A stretch of DNA of 64,000 nucleotides from Aquila chrysaetos chrysaetos (GCF_900496995.4 NC_044024.1:12712698-12776697), one strand, 5' to 3'. Shown: positions 37,281 to 51,479, counted from the first letter of the stretch. Made by a program: numbers and translations. The notes: generated from the letters alone by a model not told the origin.

Positions 37281-38949
37281 ACACCACCAGAGCACACTCA
37301 GGTGAGATGAAGAGAAAAAACAGCAACAAGTGAGGATATGGCTGTCAACCCTACACCACAACACTACCCTTCAGAGGCAGGAGAGCTCATTACACTGGAC
37401 TAAGACCTTGAACAACTGAGAACTTCTATTTATTTCCCATCCCAAATTGCTATTTCTCAGTCAACAAAGGAAAGATTGCTCAGCAATATTCCCAGGGAAA
37501 GACTTTTTCTTAGATTTGCTACAGTTCAGATCCATGAAGCCATTAGTTGTTAACCAACTATAAAGTTATGAGCACAGCTCCAGCTACGCAATGTAGTCTT
37601 GTTCTTTGTACCCTAGAGAGGTCCTAATTTGTCCTCCTTCTTACTCTGTACACGTTGTTCAAGCAGATTCTCCAGAGAAATGGTGAGAAACTCTGTACAG
37701 GGTAATATTACATGATAATGTCTCCAGTGTTATTCACTGTGATAGATACAACATTCATCCAAGATCAGCCTTGTAAATAAATGCCTGTCTTGTACAAAAT
37801 GGCTGTTTGTTAGGAAACTCAGCAAGGGGTTTTCTAAAACACCAAATGCAGCTTTCTAACTGGCTCTGCCAAATAAGGTGCATATGCCTCCCATTTGCAG
37901 TGTGCTCAGTAATAACAAGTAGAAGGGAGGAAGCTAGAAGAAAGCCATTAGTTCAGCTGTCAATGTACATAAGTGTCCACAGGTGTCATCAAGTGTGAAG
38001 ACGCAGGGGCAGCCAGTTGACACTGCTGCCTCTGTGGAATAAATTTTTACATCAGAGGCAGAATTTGCTAAATTGGGCCAGTCCCCTGCCAGAATTCACC
38101 AGCTCCTTGGACATGGTATCTCTGAATAAAAGATCCCCTGGAAGGTGAGTAGACAGAAATCAAGGACAACTCTTGGGGAAGGTGAGTAGGCAGCACACAG
38201 ACCTTCACATCTTCTGCAAGTGGCAGGAGACAGAGCTTTGCTAAAGCTCTCCAAGCCTCCTGTCATTGAACTATTTGTGTGTTGGTTGTTAAAGACCAGG
38301 GTTGCCCTGGGTGTAGAGTAGAGAAAATTTTCTAAAAGCCTTCTGTTGAACCTTCTGTTGGTGTTTGCGGAAGAAACTTTCCATCTCAGTAACTACCTGC
38401 TTGTATTGCACTGGTAGAGCCCTCAACAAGCTCAGCAGCCCCTCCAAGGGACCTCTGCACAAAAAAAGATGGTAGTGGTGGTAACGCACATTACAAAGCT
38501 GAGGAGGAAAAGCAGGCAAGGTTTACAGGTAATTCATTCTCTGGGAAAGAGTTTTTCAGGAAACAGGTTAAATTAAAGCATGACTGTTCCTGGATAACTT
38601 CTGTTGCTGGAGTCACAGTAGTATCACCAAATGAACTTTAGTGACAGGAACATAAACAGCAACTTTTTGACAGTTCTCACCTCCACACATACACTAACTA
38701 TTTCCCATATAACACAGAATAAAGACGTAAGGGGTTCAAGTACTTAGAAATGATCCTTGGTCCAGAAATAGAATTTGAGTCATATCATTTATATGGTATT
38801 GTTAATACGTGATTGTCATTTAAAAAGCAGGTTTTCAAAATGGCTCAGATATGTTTCAGTAAGACTTCTTTTCTCCCCTGTGGAAAAATGCAATGTGTAT
38901 TCTGACAATTATTACACCTTTATTCTGTGCATCAACTCTGTTCCTAAAT
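37281..38949. other. Intergenic DNA, no gene seen
   Basis: Short frames only. No repeat family or RNA gene recognised. Confidence 0.6.
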
Positions 38950-39250
38950 GTCTGAACTGACAGCATGTCTGGTCACATGAGTCCAGTCGACAAATTTGGC
39001 TAACGGTAACGCTTTAGGACAAAATTATGAAAAAAATGACAAATTAGCAATGGCACCTAATCAATAAATGACACAATATGGAATCCATGAAGCTGATAAT
39101 GCAACCTCACAATTCTCTCATTTCATAAAATAAATTACTAGAGCTAAACATGTGCAAGATGATGTCTCATTTCCAGTTAGTTTTCCCTCAACCAATAACA
39201 AATTTATCTGGAATTATATAGATTATAGTTCTAAAAAGACTAGTAAAACA
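38950..39250. promoter_or_regulatory. Candidate conserved non-coding element
   Basis: Repeat-free block with ACAAATTAGCAATGG, CCTAATCAATAAATGACA and CCAATAACAAATTTATC words, giving HOX/PBX-like, CCAAT and SOX-like (AACAA) cores. There is no open frame. Tentative. Confidence 0.25.
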
Positions 39251-42179
39251 CCATTTTCAGAATGTGGCTACTTTTAACCCTAAACCAGCCATTAATAACT
39301 AGCCTACAAAGTGCTGTTGCCTTAAGACACCCTTTGATGCAATACGGTGTGCTTCAGAAAAAGTTCCCAGCTGGAATATTATCACTACACTGAGCAAAAA
39401 AACAGGAAACAGAGTCACAAATCAGTCTGACTTTGGTAAAGGAACTTCATAACTTCCCCACTTCATCTAGAAAAATACTACCACAGCACTGTCACTTTGG
39501 GAAGAACTCTTAAAATATTTCGAGATTTAACTGGCTTTCAAATAAATTTTCTGTCATTGCAGTCAAATGCTATGTTAAAGTACCTCGGTAATAATACTGT
39601 GAAGTCTGAAATTACTTACCTTTATTCTTACAACTAGCTTTGGTGACTTATCTAACCTCTGCAGGCTGACATTTCTCATTATGTGGTTTGCACAAAAAAA
39701 AGTTCGTCTTCAAAACATTCTGAAGAAAATCTGTTTTATGATTTTGAAATGATCAGAGAGCAAGCTGAGTTAATCACAGCAGAGAAATTACATTCAGGCG
39801 TCCCCCTTCTGCTATTTTCTGATCATTCAGAGTAAATCTAGATATAAAGAGCCCAAATCGGCTGTGTACATCACACATTGAGGGAAATGTGCTTTGTCAG
39901 TTTACTTGTCTGGAGAGGTACTGAAGGTACCCTCCACTCTGGTGGGTTGGCAGCAACTGAAGGACTCCAAAATAAACTCCTTAAACTTTTTTTAAAAAGC
40001 ACTTTGCAAAAATCAAATAGCACAGCAAAAATGTCCAACGCACTAGATGCTGACATGCTCAGAAGGACAGATGAGATAGACATTTTAAAGCTACAAAATG
40101 GGACTGTTAAGAACTCACTCGACTAATATCATTCATTATTTCCAAGAAATGAGAGGAAGTTGTTACACCAAAAGACAGTGTGTTCTTGAACACAGGTTAC
40201 ACAGTAAGACACACAAGAAAGTTTAAAAAAAAAAAAAAAAAGAAGAAAAGAAAAAGAACATGGGTCTCCTGCATTATGCAAGAATTGGGCCACTAAAGCA
40301 CCTGTCTGAGACCAAGGTACACAAGCGCTATTTCTGCCCCGGGCTCCAGCCAGTTGAGCTGCTCACAGCTCTCCTTATTTATCGTTTGTAAAGCGCTCTC
40401 ACCTACTGAGGGAAAGCCCTATGCAACAGGCAGATTTTTGCTGTTCTTCTCCCCTGGTCTCTGACACATACCCTCTCAGGCCTTTCTCCTCCTTTAGAGA
40501 TTGCAGCAATTACCTAAAATCTTTGGAAGAGGAAAGAAGGACAGAGTTTTCAGCTCACACAATAATTAAGAGCTTCTCATTGCCATATTTTCTTGTCACT
40601 GTGTATGGGAATCAGCACATACTTTTGCATGAAAGTACATCCAGTTGAATGAAAACAACTACAAGAACAGAGTCCTATATTGGCAGCATACATTAATGTT
40701 GGTTTTGGTGAAGAATTTAAAACCTTGCTGTTTTGAATACAGCAGCAATGAATACAAGTCTCTATTTCAGTGTGTTTATCAGGGGGAGAGGAAACGTTTT
40801 ATTTGAGGGAAAAAGAAAGTGTATTGTACTGTGGCAAAAAGAAAGACTTGAAAAATAAAGAAATAGAAGTTATGTCTTTAAAAGTTATTTAAAACTTTGA
40901 AAACAGAGGAGCCTGCTAAAAAAAAAGAATGCTTTAACGTCCTGATAAAGAAAAATAATATGTTAACTCACATAACCAAGACAGATCTGTTTGCAGCAAG
41001 GACTATACTTAACCCCAATCCTGAAGAGCCTTATGCATATGCCTACCTCTACTGTTAAGAGTACTCATATCCCAAAGCAACAGAAAAAGGCACAGACAAT
41101 AAAGAGGTGAATAAAAGATACTCTTTTGTTTATCTTGAAAAACTGGCCAAACACACATTGATACATTTTTAACCAAATCCCTTAAACACACATTTCTGAC
41201 TATTACATGTACCCTTGAAGCAGAGAGCATCACAACTCCCCCCAACCACACCCACAGACATGATTTCATTGCTTTAAATCTGTGCTACACTAAAACAGTT
41301 CACACCACATTCCTTGCTCACAACTGCTCTCCTCTTGCACTGGTAACTTGCAAGAGTTAATCCAGCTGAAAAATCATTCTGGAAGAAAAACATTAGTTTG
41401 TAGCAGCATTAGCTCCTTGATCCAGGTGACCATAAGAACACTAGCCCTGGCACAAAGCAAAGGCAGCACCTTTGGCTGCAGCTCAGACTTAGCATGAAAC
41501 TGTACCCCAAGGCCTCTGGGCCCTACTGCCGAGCACTGCCATGGCATGAACATTAAGTCAATAAAATAGCATATATAATTAACAAAATGCCAGCCCAGCA
41601 CTTGAGGGTGTTTGGCAGGAAGATATCATTCCTTCATGCTTGGACTCATACCGCCCAACGTGTGCAATGATGTCCAAGTTAAGTAGCCGTAGTATATTTT
41701 GGGTCAATTTACACACATGTCTGCACAGGACCTCAAAAAAAAAAAAAAAATCAAACTTCTTTCAATAGGTTTTACTATCACCTAGAAAAAAAGAAACAAC
41801 TAAGTGCCTTTCATTTGCAAAAATACCAATTCAGCATGTGCATCCAAATTCAGAGGAAAATCTTCACCCTTGGTAGAGAGAGGTGAAAACTCTGCCCAAA
41901 GTCACCATGAAAAATTAGGTGTTACAAATACTGTAATGGTAGCTCTGCTAAACCCTCTACAAAGTATTTCTGTCTTTCCCATATGCCCCTGTTCAAGCAA
42001 TCCCAATTGTTACTCTCTAAACAGCCATATGTTGGTGTATGTATGACTGGGAGAAGAGAGATTTTGATTACAGATCCTTTGAAAATCTAACCTCTCAAAG
42101 AAGTTATTTTCCAAGCCCCTGGAGAAGGCTATCTCCAGCCCAACATTCAGAACAATGGGAGGTGTAGAATATACCCCCT
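39251..42179. other. Intergenic DNA, no gene seen
   Basis: Short frames only. An A-rich purine tract lies at 40,224-40,258 and an A run near 41,734. No feature beyond this was supported. Confidence 0.6.
40224..40258. repeat. A-rich purine tract
   Basis: A run of 17 A continues as AAGAAGAAAAGAAAAAGAA. It could be the decayed tail of a retroposed sequence, but nothing upstream was recognised, so it is listed as simple repeat. Confidence 0.8.
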
Positions 42180-42385
42180 AATTTATATTCATTACAATGA
42201 AATGTGTCTCTATCACCTCCTGTCACCTTAATGAAGGGTTAATTTAAAAATCTAATTGGGAGCTAAAAGTGCCGATGTTAAGATGTCTGACTGGAAGCAA
42301 ACCTGCACAGAGGCAAAATACCTGCTAAAAGCAATGGGCTAGCTCTGCAGCTCTTGATTGTGACTTATACCTCTGCTAAAGTAAT
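42180..42385. promoter_or_regulatory. Candidate conserved non-coding element
   Basis: Repeat-free block with TTCATTACAATGAAATG, CACCTTAATGAAGGGTTAAT and AATCTAATTGGGAG words. The texture resembles a developmental non-coding element. Tentative. Confidence 0.2.
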
Positions 42386-42490
42386 GTCTATCGCCTACGC
42401 AGTGCTTTCAACCCATAAACACTTTATAAAGGTTAGCATTGCTACAGAATGCCAAAGATCCAGAAACTAAGGCATAAATGGGGAAAAAAA
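42386..42490 (+). mobile_element. Possible ancient MIR/L2-like fossil
   Basis: CCATAAACACTTTATAAAGG followed by CAGAAACTAAGGCATAAATG resembles the AAGCGCTTTACAAAGG and GGGAAACTGAGGCACAGAG words of old L2/MIR-type repeats in the same order. Highly diverged, so weak. Confidence 0.35.
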
Positions 42491-45400
42491 AAACCCAAAG
42501 CCAAATGTCACTTGCATAGCAGATATGCAATCTAGACTGATCCTCTAGAAATGGGTAAAAGAACTTGTAATTACCCTCCCAGGAAAAATCCTACACATAC
42601 TACTGTATATCAGTCTGGACAACCACACTGACCAAAAAGTCGATCCCACATTTTTCCAGGTTAAAATTTTCAGTTAATCTTAAAAAGAAGCTCTTTTCTA
42701 CCTTTAATATTATTTGCAGCACACTGAGTCCTTTGCTCACCTGTCTTAAGCAGAGTTATGGGCCTTTGCTTCTAGACAATCCTATAATCCTTCTCCACAT
42801 CACTTTTAGAAATCTTGCTCCTTCATATTTTTTACTGTTTATATCAATCTCATGCCTTGGCCAATTTTGGCAATCACATCATTTTTGAGAGGTTTGGCTT
42901 TTTTCTTTTTGTGCCTCTGTGAAATTTCATTTTTAAATATTAGTACAACAGGAGGCATCACTGTATGAAGATACTGTCCGCTCTGCAAGGAAGTGCAGGT
43001 GAGGCCAGCGTGGAGAGCTGATGCTGAGCAGCACTTTACAAAAGTCTAGGCTATCCTAAGAGGTCTCTTTCGACGTAGCTCAGGGCAAAGTTAATCAGCC
43101 ATGATCAGCCCTAATCCAACTCTCAGCACCTTTTTTTTCCCTATATACCCAGTCATATCTTTATTAATCCTGGGTAGAGTATTAATATCAATGTCTCTTT
43201 TCCAGAGGAGAAGGGCCAGGGGAAAGACGTTTCGGGGTTACCTGGATATTGTCTGCTTATCATCAGGACAGATGAAAGCAAACACGCTGCTTCCGACTGT
43301 GCTCCACCCCTGGGTGGAAGAGAGCAGAGGAATGCAGTCCCCTCCCAGCAGCCAGATCAGGATGGTCCTCCACCTCCTCCCTGGCCAGCACCTTTTATGG
43401 GGACTTCACAGATCTGGGTACCCCCCCTCCCCGGTCTTCTGACCATCACAGATAATGATAATGCCAAGGACATAAAAAGATTGCTTTAGGGCTCAGTAAT
43501 GGGTTTATCACACTTAGAGATCACAGGTTTGACACCTCGCCCGGGCTGGCAGTGTCCCATGTGCCTAGTCAGCGGGGGAGAACAGCGGATGGTCTGGTCT
43601 CCAGTCCGTGGGCTTGGAGGAAACCTTGACTCCTGCTGGAATTGTTCAACCAAGGTTGCTTATAGATGTGAAATTCATGTGAAATAATTCTCAGTAACTC
43701 TGAGTTTTCCAAAACACATTTCTGCATGGCAGGCAGTGTTGCTAGAACAGCACTAATCATCTGCTTGTTTATTAGTAGTCCCTGGAAGGGTACTCCCTGT
43801 TTGCTAGTGCAAAATTCGCTATGCTCAGGGCACTGGCTGGGAAATGGGGATGGCACAGCGCGGGGCAGCTGAGGCTACCCCAGCACACCACAGCACAGCA
43901 CAGCCACAAGACAGGCAGCTGCTGAGCGCAAGCGTTGCGCATTACACACTTTAAGGAAAGCTAAAATCAGTCCATTTCCCTCTGAAATGCCACTCTACTG
44001 AGTACAGCAGCTCAGCAACCCGTTCATGAGCTGCTGAGCTGCCTGGGCAATGTGGGTGGGGTGGACAGCTGGGAGTGGTGAACTGGTCCACTGCCTGCAG
44101 CTATGGATCCCCTTGTCAATCCCTTCACTTAAACAGCTGTCAACACGCGGCTGGCCTCCATTCATTCAGATCCTGCCTGTAAATCCTTCTGAGCTGGAAC
44201 ATTTACGTCCAGATCGTAACTAAGCCTGATTTGCACTTCCACATATAAGGGTGAGACTTTAGCACCTTCCTCCGTGGCCCTCACTAGCGCGCCAAGCACA
44301 GAAGCCACAAGCCAGAAAAGCTCTTTGCTGTGACTGCCCAGGGGGCTGCACTAGGGACCTGGATGGGGGGTACAAGGTGCCAATCCTGCTGGTCTTCACT
44401 GTCCGCAAGAATTTTCAGAAGCACCTTGGGCTCCTCTGGCCCAAATTTGCTAGTCCTTAAAATTGGAATTACAAAACTAACTGCCTCCACGGTATTCCTT
44501 GATAAGAACTATACAAGCCCTAGAGTTTAACAGTACCAAGTTGTGTCCAGGGGCACACAAGATGACAATTTCATGTTCTCATGTCTTTGCAGCAACCAGC
44601 AGGAATTGGCTGCACTGCACTGTACAGATCAGCTCAAGGTCAGGTATCAAATAAATCAGATCTGCACCCAACTCTCCTCAGTGATTTCAGCACAAGGCAC
44701 TAATATTCACATGCTCTGTGCTGCTGCGAGTTCTAAGAAGTTATACTATGTGCTGTTCATTTAGGGACTGGAAAAGGTGCTGTAAATCCTTGAGGGCTCT
44801 GATGCACAATTCGCACTGGATTCAGCAGTGGAAGCTACAGAGATGCTCCCTTCAAAAGCTATGTAAATATTCTGGGCTGTGAACAATACAGTAGGACTAA
44901 CAGTGATTTATGCTGATAAACCAACCTGCAAATTGCAGCAGTTCAGGAGCACATCCCTGCTGCAGTTCAGTTTTAGGCAACAGGTAATCTCAGGCAGAGG
45001 GGCAGGAAAGGCAGCTGAATTGTCCAGCATGTCACCAAGCTACTGAAGCGGGTGTTCCCAATGCATGTATGCCCCTAACTGCACTGAGGCTGAGCTTGTT
45101 AGGTACCAGTGAAGGTTATAAGTTTGATCTCTTGCTTGGCATCACAAAGAGTCATCACACATAGTCAATATTTGTTAAATAAATTGCAATTTTGTCACTT
45201 ACACTGTCACAGCGTAATAACGCCTTCATATTTTTCACTACAATACTTAAAATTCACTTTCCACAGAAGTGTCATTGTTTAGAGGATGTAAAGAAGAAAA
45301 AAATAAAAACCTGACATTAATGCTTTTTCTAAATCAAATGGGTTTTATTTATTTTACAGTGTCCTTCCCAACACCTTCTCTAACACTTGAGACTATAGTG

Positions 45401-48369
45401 CACACCAGTGGCTGGTGTCTAGTAAGATAGCCACTGGTTGTACTCTCCAACATAAATGTAGCTCCCAATCCTGCAATTGTGTCTTTCCTGATATATCAAA
45501 AAACCTCACAGTATTTTACTTTCATTACTCTTATACCTGCCATAGTGGGCTTGGAAAGCAAGTCTCTTTTTCCCAGAAGGAAGAGAGGACTTTACCAGAG
45601 AAGGTTTAGAGCCTAAGAGAACATGGGTTTTATCTTTGGGGCAAGATAATAGACGACTGGTGTGAAAATGTTTGGCATCCACCAGATACCCAGAAAGCTA
45701 AAGAAGAAAAATATTCAGCTTGGGAATAAAGAGAAAAGATATTCTGGGTGCTGAGTCTGGAAACTAATAAATTACTGTTCTAATTCAGCCTTGCGGTTCA
45801 AGGTCAAGATTTTTAAAGATGAACTTTTAAATTACATAAATCAGTTCAGGGATACCTCAATCAGTTGCCCAGCTCTCAAGGGTGAAAAAAGATACATAAC
45901 ACCTGCAGAAAGAGAAAAAAAGTTAAGTGACTCTCTTTGGTGGAAAAAACCCAGATATTTTAATCTATTAAAGAAGATTAATAAACTGCAGTTTATCAAA
46001 AGCTGTACTACTTCAGCTAAAGGCATAATCTTAAACTGAGTTATCTTCTGTGCATGAACACACCCCCTCTTTATGCATTCAGGCTCTAACAATTTGGCTT
46101 TATCATCTGTAAGCCTATGCGAAAACTACCTATTTCTAATCTCTAGGGATCTCTTATCATTATCCAGGGATGTTGTAAGACTGCTAGGATCCTGGGCACC
46201 AGGGAGTACAGGTACTTGTGGCTGAGTACACTGAAGTCTGTACAGTGATTTGAGGTCATTCCTGGGTGGAATGTGATGCGGGAAACCAAAGCCTGTTAAG
46301 ATATGAATGCAGATGCAGGATGCCATCCGACAGCTTCTAGTACCTCCATGGCTCACTCATTTACTGGGACTGATGGGGCATTCTGGCATCCCTGAGGGTG
46401 ACCCAATGATAATTAAGGCATTGTGCATTTGTTATCATCTTGTGTCATCTGCCATTTTAACTCAGAAATGTTGAAAATTCATGTAAGGGTGAAAAATAGC
46501 AAACTCACGAGTTCTCTTATGAGCCTACTTCATACTGCAACTGTGCTTTTCAATGCTGTACTGTGAACCAGGCTGACCAGCAACTATTATAGAATTGAAG
46601 AAGTGTTAGAAAAGAGTCACTTAAAAGCAATGTGCTCAGAGTCCTCTTTAACTTAAGATTTTCTCAGCACTGTTAGCCCTGCACTGTTCCTTTTCCCCTT
46701 ACAGCTACAGCTAACCGCCTCCCATTTTTAGGTTTTTCCAATTCTGCATTTGGTTTGTGGGTCATTGACCTTCTTCTCCTAACCCATGGGATTAGAAAAC
46801 AAGGTAGGAGGTGTGGTGCTGCGTAGCAGCACTCAGAGAGCCTTGGACTCAAATGAGCCTTTCTGTATGGCACACTTCGCAATATTTTAGTTTTCTTAAA
46901 TGAGCTAGCACACCAGAAGTGCTCACCATCATATGGTGGATGGATAGCTGTCTCACTCGTCAGAGAGGAAGAAAGCGTGAAAGACAGCAGACCTGCCAAG
47001 CAGCTGTGAGCAATCCATCACGGAGATTTCAGGCTGATCCTGAAGAGTTAAAAGTGCTCTCTTCAAGAAAGATTTTGGATCCACTAACAGTGGCTGCAAA
47101 TATGATAAACTCAAAGGAGTAACATGTGGCAAACACCATCATAATACTTTCTCTGACAGTCCTGTTGGCTGCCAGAGTACTTACAGTCCTGTTCAACTGT
47201 CCTCCTACTAGAGACCTGAGCAAAGCTCTTCCTCACCACTCTCCATTCACGTACTACGCAGCAGTCACTGCTCACCGAGACACTGATAATGTTTCTTTAG
47301 CTGAGTAACTGGCATAATCACTTTTCACCTCCTCTGAATTAAGTCAGCAACAACTGGTATAGGATAAGCTTTACTGCTCTGGAAAAAATAAGACTTAGTT
47401 TGAGAAAGGAAACCTCACTTCAATATGACTTTTTTCTATTTATATTTTTAATAACAGCAGTACTTTAAGGCACTCTTTCCCCCCTTCTTTCCTGAGATAA
47501 CTTACAACAACTTTAATTCTCACACGTAAAAGGCACTTTTGGGGGTTTTGCAGAGTTCTCCTGGACGATATTGCAGTTGTAATCCTGTCACACTATAAGC
47601 CTTGGAAGTGAAACCTACAGTAAATTTTGATTTCAGCCACACCTTTGTAAAACTAGTTATTCCACACTAAAGTGTATAACAGAGATCGAAATCTTGACCA
47701 TCAGTGCTAGAAGCAACAGCTCTCACACAGATGATAACCTCTGGGTAGACTCCCAGTTGTGACCGATTGCTCACATAAAGCTGTTTTACTGAAGACGTAC
47801 ATCATGCACATGAAAGTACGTCATTTCAATTATACTACATGGTTTTAGAATAAAGAATCTGGACCACAATACAAAAACTATATTCCTCTTATATATTCCA
47901 CTTCCATTCCCACCAGTGCCTATCAGTGTAGTAGCTGACCTCCCCCAGCCAATCTTTTCCAGGCACATCATCACTCAAGTTAGCAACTCAAAACACAGCA
48001 GAGATGAAGAGATAAGCACCCAATCCTGCATTCCTCCCACACCCAGAGCTCCCAGCCAGAAGGCGGATAAAGACAAGGGAGCTACCTCCCAAGAGTAATG
48101 TTTGAAACTGCTCAAATAGTGTTGCTAAATGATTAAGTCGCAGTATTTTAAGACTTTTTCAGGATGGGAGCTGAGTATGTGCTTGACTATTTACCCCTCT
48201 GCATGTGCTTGTGTCCATTCCTGATGGTCCATTTAGTAACTGGCTTGCAGAAATATCTGATGTCAGTTGACTCCAGGCAGTACCCAAAGCAGACAGAGAG
48301 AACAAATCCAATGCCCTTTGCTCACAAAGGCCCAGTTCACTATGTTTTAAAGTGAGATTGCATACTTTA
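42491..48369. other. Intergenic DNA, no gene seen
   Basis: A broadly GC-richer portion (about 42,990-44,320) gives overlapping short frames, none protein-like. A small GCGCAA/TTGCGC inverted repeat occurs at 43,926-43,940. No exon, RNA gene or repeat family recognised. Confidence 0.6.
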
Positions 48370-48790
48370 AGCTTTAACAATGATGCAGATAAGCAGGCAG
48401 CCATTATTATGATATTTTACCTGGTTGTATATGCAAGGAAAATGGATTCTAAATCGTGAGCTGCTCATTCAGAATGCACAACATAAAACCACAGAATTTA
48501 ACCGGGACGTTTTGGTAGGATGCTGTACGGAAGGGTCACATAGAATGAAAAGGCTGAATAAATCCCATGGCCAATTACATGGTCACTGAATCATGAAAAG
48601 GCCAGGCTCCTGGAATTTTGCAGCTGCTAGTAGATTCAACGGATGCATCAAACCAGCAGCAAACTCAGCTACGAGTTACCCTGCCACAGAATTGATTTGA
48701 AACAAAATAAACTTACATCAAACCCCCATAATTTAGCAATTTTGCAAGGGAACACTGACAGACTTTAATTCCCATTATCTTTCCTTGTCT
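48370..48790. promoter_or_regulatory. Candidate conserved non-coding element
   Basis: Repeat-free block with GCAGCCATTATTATGATATT, CCATGGCCAATTACATGG and ACAGAATTGATTTGAAAC words, as well as CCAAT, ATTA and SOX-like cores. It includes isolated CpGs (ACCGGGACGTTTT) that are unusual for the surrounding AT-rich DNA. There is no coding frame. One of the more convincing candidates by texture, but unaligned. Confidence 0.3.
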
Positions 48791-49353
48791 TTAGGATTCA
48801 TCTGTATACTTTACTGCGAAACACATAAAATACCTTTTGTGTTTAACAAAAAGCATGATACACGCTTCAAGAGATTATATTTTTAGTGAAATTAAGCCCA
48901 ACATTTAAGTATGGTTGTTTATTGGGAGGAGGAAGGTTATCTTTAAATTAAAAATACTTGAGTGAATTTGTATCAACTAGTTTCTGAAGTTCCACCTAGC
49001 TTGTAGCACAAAGCACCTCCCGCAAATTACAAGCACACACAGGGCCTTGTCAGAACCAGGAGGGTGTGCAGATCTTTCAGATCTCCAAAGTCATCACACA
49101 AAGCCTCCAAGAAGGCTCAGACAGTGCTGAGTGGCTGAGTCATCCTCACACACTACTAGTTTGGCTGTCCCTAGATAAGCTCTGGCAGTCCACACTGGGG
49201 AAAAATAGGAAACAACTACATGACTGTTTACTCTCCCTCTACCAGGGTGACAAAGCCTGTATGACACACCAAGATTACCAGCCCTCTACCATAAGTAGTC
49301 CAACATATCTGAAAACACAATTAGTTTAAGCTAGTATGCAGTGGCTGAAGAGC

Positions 49354-49372
49354 ATATATATATATATATATA
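49354..49372. repeat. (TA)n microsatellite
   Basis: About nine AT/TA units, followed by CACAC. Confidence 0.9.
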
Positions 49373-49559
49373 CACACTTCCCTCTTCAAGGCGAGTAACC
49401 CTTAGCAGAGGTATAAGGAGAAAATTTGGAGCAATTCCCTCTTAGGGCTGCTGGAGCTCTTCTGGAGCCATTGTCAACATAAGAAGATGCTGCAGACACG
49501 ACAATAATAAACCCAGAACTGAAATTTCTCTTCCAAACAGTGGGCAGAGCATCAATCTC

Positions 49560-49675
49560 AGACAAGGGATAACTACTGGCTCTGCCACTGCCTTTTTGGG
49601 TGTCCCTGCACCATTTTCCTAATGTAACTGAGTTGCACTGATTTCCTTTGCAAAGTGCTGTGAGATCTAACAGGA
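49560..49675 (+). mobile_element. Possible ancient MIR/L2-like fossil
   Basis: GGCTCTGCCACTGCCTTTTT, GGGTGTCCCTGCACC and GCAAAGTGCTGTGAGATCT follow the order of a MIR/L2-type consensus (CTCTGCCACTTACTTGCTGTG-like, GTGACCTTGGGCAA-like, AAAGTGCTTTGAGATC-like). The last word is the best match. By eye only. Confidence 0.45.
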
Positions 49676-51479
49676 AAAACAACCCCAAAATTAGGAACTA
49701 TTATGAAACCACAAGTTCTGTCCCAGTATAGCGCTCCCAGGCTTCCATGACATTCAGGAACGCACCTGATCATGTATGTTTCAATCAGAGCAAATCAATT
49801 CTACTACAAATGACTGAGTGCTCAAGCTCAGTCAAAGCCTGAGTTCACACGGGGAACAATACAGAGAAACTTACTGGAAACACAAGTCAAAATGACCAGC
49901 CTATGTTAACTGCCAGTGCTGACTCATAGAAATTACGTGCAGAGAACAGCCATGAAACATTGATCTCCCCTTCTTCCAACACAAGATTCTTCTCTGCAGT
50001 TCACAGATATTTTATCCAGTCCTGCTTTAACATCTGAAACATTCTCCTGGAGAGAACCTTGCACGTCTGACTTTTATTTTCCCAGCATTCCTTTGATAAA
50101 ATCCTCCTTAAATCTAACCCATTTTTCCCGGTTGTGTCACAGGGCACCACCCAGCAGAACTAGTTTTTCTTTTTGCATCCTTCAGGTGTTATGCAGACTC
50201 TTACTCCCTTCACTAGTCATCACATAGTCCCACATATATCTGCCTCTTTATATCTTTCCTGAGAATGTCTTCTAGACCTCTTGCCCCAAAGTCATTTTTT
50301 TAGCTGCAGTCTCAAATTTCTCCAACTGCTCTGTGTGACTGACAATGCGGTGCAGACATGCCTGCTACATCCCAGGTACCGACATGTGGGAAGGCTGCAT
50401 CAACATCCTGGTCACCTTCCCTTTACCTGATTTAGTTTTATTTAATTAAAAATACTCTTCCTGTACATCTGTACAGTGCCTCAATCACAGCCATGGCATT
50501 TGAGAGATTGCTTAAGAGCAAATGACAAATCGTTACCAGATTGTGAAATCTGCCATCTTCTCTACCTGCCAGCGAGGACATAAATCCACAGAGCCCAAGG
50601 ATCTCTGATATGCATGGCAACTTCTACATGATCTAAATTTTCATGATAAAAATAGTTTCCTAGTCTATTGGCTCTAAAGACACCTTGACAATGCAATCCT
50701 AACTAGTTCTTCAGTGTTCAGCCACCAGAATCATTAGCACTAGCTAGGTGTTATCTTCCCTTTCCCTCTTACCACAGGAGCCTGTAAATGTTGAAGGTAC
50801 TTAAGGCCACTTAAACAGAAATGCTGTCAAACATTTAACAGCTAATCCTACTGACAAATATTCCAATCTGAAGATGACACACCTCACTGGACCAAGGGAA
50901 TGAGAATGTGCTCAGATGTTTCAGGTGAAAAAGTAGCTATTTTCAGTTTATGATTAGTCAAATTTTACCAGAGAACTATTACTAATGTCCCTCTTCAGGT
51001 TAAGTTTAACAACGAATATGAACAGTGCTAACAAATAAAGAAGTGGGAATATGGCAGCACCATTTGTGGGATAACATGGGGACCTGATAGTACACATTTG
51101 TTTTCATATTACTTGATCCAACAGTTATTTAAGTAATTTTCATGTCCTATATGTTAGCAAAAGTTATTGCAGGGATACAAGGGAATGTATATGAACACGT
51201 GCATTTATGCATAATCTACTGATACTTCCTGTGCCAAAGAGTATATGTTCATATATGTATGCCATATGATACATCCAAGTAACCACAGGACCTTCTTTTA
51301 GTAGTTTGCCTGTTCTCTCACATCATCTGTTGCGGTCACGCTGCTCCATGCTGTGTCTTTCTTAAGCTTTTAGACTGCAACGCATCAGAGAAGAGTCTGT
51401 AAGGGGAATTCATTGACTGTACTGTGGCCAGGATACAACCCTGGTATATACTTAGATACTGTTACATACTTATATATTT

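Larger units (their letters stand above)
48791..51479. other. Intergenic DNA, no gene seen
   Basis: Short frames only. It contains a TA microsatellite and one probable old repeat, listed separately. Confidence 0.6.
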
